From Membranipora membranacea (taxonomy: Eukaryota; Bryozoa; Gymnolaemata; Cheilostomatida; Membraniporidae): DNA of 64,000 bases. The first letter of the stretch is position 1, and every line of letters starts with the position of its first letter. Location: positions 3,782,001-3,846,000 of the forward strand of contig OU612073.1 of NCBI GenBank assembly GCA_914767715.1, read 5' to 3'. Shown one piece after another: positions 59,330 through 64,000 of the stretch. Below the pieces are notes generated by a model. The model was not told the DNA's origin, did not search any database, and worked only from the letters and a program-made list of their open reading frames with translations. Position numbers and translations under genes: made by a program.

Positions 59330-60050
59330 ATTACCCTGGAGGTAGACCAGGTTTGGTCCATTTGCCTGCATTCCGAGTCGCTCCCGATCCACTGGTCACG
59401 CCGCAGGCAAAGGGACCAAGAATTAACTACCACTTTGCTCCCAGGTGGACAATTGGTGGAGATTTAATTTTTCATCACTAGATGTGTAACAGGCTATTAA
59501 ATGATATGTAATTAAGTATGAGGATTAAAAATATGGAATTATTTTTCCAAAATATGAACTACGAGCTGAGATATCTGGTAAAATGTGTAACCCTTCCTCA
59601 TGATGCCAACACACAATTTCGGAGTTGTCTCCATTCGTCTATAACACAACTTTCTTTACCTCTCAAATTGTCTGAGATAATTTTATTAACAACAAGAAAC
59701 AGTCATTTCTAATATTCAAAATCAGGACATATGTCAGACATAATGGTCTTTTCTGATTCCTGTGAGCAATATGGCGTACAATAGTTTACACATCCTTTCA
59801 ATTGAGTTTAAAGAATTATATACACTGGGAGCATCACACATTGCCAACTGCTGCCAAACTCATGCCTTTCATGATTTGCCTCCCTCGGAACTTTTGTGTA
59901 TAAGAGGTACAATCAGTTGGCATGGGCATGGACAATCCCAATGGATTGGTAGTAAATTCTTGATCCCTTTGCCTGCGGCGTGACCAGCGGAAGGGAGCAA
60001 CAGGAACGCAGGTAATTGGATTAAACTTGTTATACCCTGGAGGTGTCAAA
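59330..60050. repeat. Inverted repeat pair (arms ~100 bp)
   Basis: 59350-59440 and 59940-60020 are inverted copies sharing CTGGTCACGCCGCAGGCAAA. Open frames in both arms reflect the duplicated sequence. The frame at 59295-59481 (plus) follows a TATAACCAG acceptor and is rich in Pro, but no family is recognised. Confidence 0.6.
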
Positions 60051-60164
60051 TATTTGTTGGAAGAAAAGTCCCGCGTGAATGATATGGCAAGTCAGATTAC
60101 AGGCCAAGAAATGTGATACCTGAAATGCCGTTAAATGGTGAATCCATTGAATTCCATATCTGGA

Positions 60165-60840
60165 ATAGCATCATTAGCTTTCTTTTGCAAAACAAAGGGC
60201 TTGCAAAAATAGCCAGTCCCTAGTAGCAATCTAGAAATGCCCTAATCATCGACACTGTATGGCATTCTGCGCATGCTCAGCTCTGGGCATGAGCTGATCT
60301 CTGCAAAATTGAGTCTCGGAATTCCGAAGCCATCTGATTGGCTACCTGCTCTGGTGAAATACTCCCCAAAGCGTGCGGATTTGTTATTAATAGTTATCCT
60401 CTCTTGTCATTATTAGCTGATTATGATTGACAGTTTATGCAGGGGATATCCCATTTCCCCTTTCCAAAGTTGCAATCAGAACCCAAACTAAACTCATTGT
60501 TCTTGCACATGCGCAAATTCAAGTCACGCATGATGCATACTTAGCCTTACGACACCTGCTTTGTGGTAATGCTAGCCTAGTTTATCAGTGATCTACATGC
60601 CCAGTCAGATCACGAGAGTCAGTATGACTGTATGGGGTATAATTACTGTTTGCAATTTTGTAAACAAGACAATTTCTCAGGCTAATTATTCATGCTACTA
60701 GGGACAGCCAATCAGATAACAGTCAGATGGGTCCCTGTGTTTAGTGTCCTAACCGTATAACGCTATGATACTATTTCCATTCTAAGAGAAGAATCTAATT
60801 CAGTGGGTGAATCTAATATAATCATTGCTTCCAGCAATTG
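60165..60840. repeat. Second copy of the repeat found in the defensin-like intron
   Basis: Matches 885-1165, interrupted by ~370 bp of other sequence (about 60268-60640). Confidence 0.55.
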
Positions 60841-61386
60841 TTTAGAAATCATGTAGGTGGTCCAAAACCGGACATACACTTATACTCTTCGCTCCACAAA
60901 AGTGGACACAAACAAGATGTAAAGATATTCGATTATTTCTCGATTTATTGTTTTTTGTTTCTGAATCTGTATCATGTAATTGATTCAAACCTTCAGTGAC
61001 ACAGTGATAAGCATAGAACATAAATATAGTATTTTGTTTCGTCTCTGGAGCTCTTCATGCTCACCATTTATGGTTTGACAATCAAATTTTCATTTTAATC
61101 ACAACTGTGATAAAAGCAATGATTTTCAATATTTTAGAAAAATGGATACATTTAGATACAAGTGTTTTTGTGGAAAACTATAAGATATGATTTATCACGC
61201 ATCTGGTCAGACTCTCTCCCAATCACAAAGTTTTTGAAAATCAGATCAATGGATTACTTGAGCTGAGACATATTTACACGAAGCTCGAGAGGTGACAGGG
61301 GCTTATGGACTGATAGTTTGATTTAATCAGCTTCATGAGAGCCTTTCCCTTATAGTTTTTTAAAAAAGGGCCTGGATAATACCACT

Positions 61387-61405
61387 AAGTAAGGATATAC
61401 TTACT
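61387..61405. repeat. Degraded palindrome, family 2 (copy 3)
   Basis: AGTAAGGATATACTTACT with partial outer pairing; relates to 23747 and 52178. Confidence 0.4.
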
Positions 61406-62460
61406 GTGTGATAATACCATATATGTATTATTTCCAAATCAATGAAAAATGCTGGTCAACCTTGCAATGTTGAAACAGCATTTCTACTTCTGTTGCATCA
61501 AAACAACCCATGCTAAATGTATTTTGGTATCCATGTATGCTTGGATGAGCTGAAAATATCTCCATATTTGGTAACATTTCAAGTCAAAGCCGGTTATGAA
61601 GTGTTAACACTTTCTTGCCATATATCTTGATTTTCAGGCTTGTTTTTTGGTTTCAGCAACCGACTGATTTGGCACTTTGCATGAAGAAACAGTGAAAATT
61701 TCAAAATATTTGAAACTCATTTAAATAAACCTTGAAAGTGGCATAAGGCACCATCGTCAACTGTTTATCACACTTCTAACTTTCTGTCTTTGTCACACAG
61801 AATATGTCAAAGAAATTCAGAGACAACTTTTATTCATCATTTTGTATTAAAATCCTACTAAGTTGTGGGAGTTGTCTCTCTTACGGTTAACATAATAGAT
61901 AAACTGTCATTTCTCTAGAACAATTTGAACTAGACAAATATAATAGTGTATACTAAGAAGCGAAATGGTGCTATGTCGGTTTCGAACCTTTGCCCCCAAG
62001 GAAAAGCATGACAAAGCAGAAAATTATCTGCCAATGTTTCCAAAAAGAAATGATATATACAGATTTGAATACATTGAATGTATATCGCTCATTTTACCCT
62101 AAACTAGGTACCAGACACTCAAGGTTCTGGTCAGGGGATATGTCCAGGGGCCATGATGTGGTGGATTACTATAGTGGCATGTTGGCGAAGATGTTCATTT
62201 GTCAGCGAAAGGAATTTTCCTATGTGGAAATTGTGGGTTAATGGGCAATTATAATTGTCCTAAGCAAGTTTTTTTGTGCAGAGAAATAATCCAATCGGCC
62301 AAAATCAAGCCTCACGTTTCTGGAGCTCAAAGTGTTGGACACACTCTGCAATAATGTCATGGTATCTTTTCAGGACTCACCTAAGTTTCTAACACAAGAT
62401 GATCAAAGTGTCCTATCTGTCCGTGTCCCCTACAACCTAAGTGTATGTCCTGATTGTTCT

Positions 62461-62740
62461 TGCTGTTGGTTAAGTGTTGGTTAAAATCGCAAGGTTCCAT
62501 CACTCACCACATCACGAAAATGGGTGGCAAGATAGGGTGGTTCCTTTAGGGCGAGGCCGCAATATCTGCGCCAATTTGCTCTCAGTTGCTAGGCAGGTCA
62601 GAGCACACCTGGGGATTCAATGATCCCCAGTAGTCAGTGGATGGACTGCAGAGAGACTCGAACCCACAACCTTCAACACTTGCGTGTTGAAGTCCGGCGC
62701 TCTAACCAACTGAGCCACCTTCTACTCCTGCTAATATCAA
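62461..62740 (-). mobile_element. tRNA-derived SINE, family S1 (copy 2, inverted)
   Basis: On the minus strand: A-box TGGCTCAGTTGGTTAGAGCG, B-box GGTTCGAGTCT, and a body ending in GCGATTTTAACCAAC as in copy 1. Confidence 0.75.
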
Positions 62741-62779
62741 TAAAGCCCCGATATGAAAATGTGGGTATTGAGAATATTA

Positions 62780-62997
62780 TGGATCTTGCGGTAAAAGCAG
62801 GGAGCGTCAGTGAGTGATATAAAAGCCCATCTTTATATTATTTTGTGCACAACGTGACACCAGTTCTGTGGCCATAACCTGAGACAGGTATCAGGGCCAA
62901 GAACAATATATCGAGAGTCAATCGAATATCTTTGCTAGAAGGAACATCCTGATAGCACCAGCTGTGTTCTTCTACTTGTAAGTTTTCTGTGTCCATG
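62780..62997 (+). repeat. R280 dispersed repeat (copy 5, 3' truncated)
   Basis: Begins GGATCTTGCGGT, continues through GAGACAGGTATCAGGG to GTTTTCTGTGTCCA, then stops. Confidence 0.65.
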
Positions 62998-63133
62998 TAA
63001 GGCCAATAACCCTAACACGTACGCGGTGTTTCATAGGGTGGCAATGGTGGATTGGAATGTGCTGTGGGATGAGAGAACACAACTCCGAGTAGTGAATAGC
63101 GGGCTATCTAAATAGCGCCATCGACCCTTTCTT

Positions 63134-63300
63134 TTTTGGGGATGGTGAGATGGCGCAATCGGTTAGCGCGCATGCTATTCACTGCCAGGCAATTAGTGCC
63201 GCAGGAGTTGTGGGTTCGAGTCCCACTGGGGGAGCTTTCATTGTTGATTGTTCCAGCCCCCAGCACCCTAGGGTGTATACCTCTCCTTCTACTTGTAAGT
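63134..63300 (+). mobile_element. tRNA-derived SINE, family S2 (copy 2)
   Basis: A-box TGGCGCAATCGGTTAGCGCG and perfect B-box GGTTCGAGTCC, then GGGGGAGCTTTCATTG. The arms do not fold as an intact tRNA, and open frames across it are spurious. Confidence 0.7.
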
Positions 63301-64000
63301 TTTTCATATATGTATTTCATGACTGGCTCATTTTCGAAACTAAACAGTAAGACTATCAGACAAGTAGCTGAGTCATCACTCATCTGTCTCAACTCCCAGC
63401 AAAGTAACTGACTGGGATATAAAAGAAACACCACATACATTTTTATTTAATTTTCTGTCTGTTTTTTTGTTTTTTTTCATTATTTTCTGGCACTGAGTGC
63501 AAAACATTTCCAATGAGATGACTTTGGTAGCCAATAAAAGCATATGTATTATCAACTTAATGGCCAGACATATCATAATGTAAGCAGGTTTTTCTTACGA
63601 AAAAAGTCCTACTTTCCGTAAAAAAAAGGGAGACAACTCCAGACAAGTTTATCCAGAAAGAGTATTTCAACAGTAAATACCAGTTCAGTTAAACGAGCTG
63701 TTTTTTCAATTTGATAAAATTTGAATTTCTGTTCCTAAATTTTCTTTAGGCAAACTGATAATGTAAAATTAATTCCGATCATTATGGCTATCGCTGGGTG
63801 GTGCTCAAAACTGCAAGGAGAAACCACACAATGGGATGATCAGTGAAGATCATGATAATAGAAACCCACAGATGAAGTTTAATGACATGTGAGCCTATGT
63901 CAGAGGACAATCAGTTATTGTCACAATAATTACATTAACAAATGATCATCGCAGATATAATGATTATTTCATTGGAAATAATCGTATTATCAAATGTTGC

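Noticed and set aside
63141-63235. Possible tRNA gene (also 62645-62720 and 58710-58800)
   Set aside because: A- and B-boxes are good, but arm pairing and spacing do not give an intact cloverleaf, and sequence continues into shared SINE bodies.
63108-63440. Overlapping frames of 110, 91 and 66 codons on both strands
   Set aside because: All cross the S2 SINE at 63134-63300; no protein family recognised.

Overview
The window is AT-rich, intron-bearing animal DNA. It has spliceosomal GT-AG introns, tRNA-derived SINEs, inverted-repeat transposons and long gene-free stretches. The one confidently identified conserved gene is a HES (Hairy/Enhancer-of-split) transcription repressor with a classic four-exon layout and a C-terminal WRPW, so the source is a metazoan. 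The rest of the sequence fits an invertebrate genome, but I cannot name the species. Apart from the genes listed, coding density is very low: most open frames are chance frames or lie inside repeats.

Layout. 1-1,450: a micro-palindromic insertion, then a two-exon minus-strand gene for a small secreted cysteine-rich peptide with a beta/big-defensin-like cysteine pattern. 2,900-22,700: a roughly 20-kb patchwork of segmental duplications. Five recurring modules (called epsilon, alpha, beta, gamma, delta here) are joined in different combinations. Gamma is itself a ~226-bp tandem satellite. One beta copy is split by a 2.15-kb foldback transposon with ~390-bp inverted arms and a 9-bp target duplication. 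Relics of the same transposon family only 46-47 bp long sit in two gamma copies. 22,700-28,600: gene-poor, with perfect short palindromes. 28,660-34,400: the HES locus, with a TATA box, four exons, a poly(A) signal, candidate RBPJ/Su(H) sites in introns 1 and 3, and a possible alternative first exon. 34,400-43,500: no recognisable gene. 43,500-64,000: repeat-rich. It holds a 1.5-kb element with 30-bp terminal inverted repeats, three copies of a ~230-bp repeat (one carrying an insertion headed by the 5' end of U2 snRNA), five copies of a ~280-bp repeat, two tRNA-SINE families, and a 140-bp perfect palindrome with a 9-bp target duplication. A few weak exon-like frames are also present.

The two genes have no evident shared pathway: HES would be a Notch-pathway nuclear repressor, and the cysteine-rich peptide a secreted, possibly host-defence product. 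The strongest theme for something undescribed is a range of palindromic or foldback insertions, from about 25 bp to 2.15 kb, most flanked by 7-9-bp direct repeats. They may form a continuum of non-autonomous elements with 9-bp-type target duplications. All calls come from reading the sequence; no database search was run.
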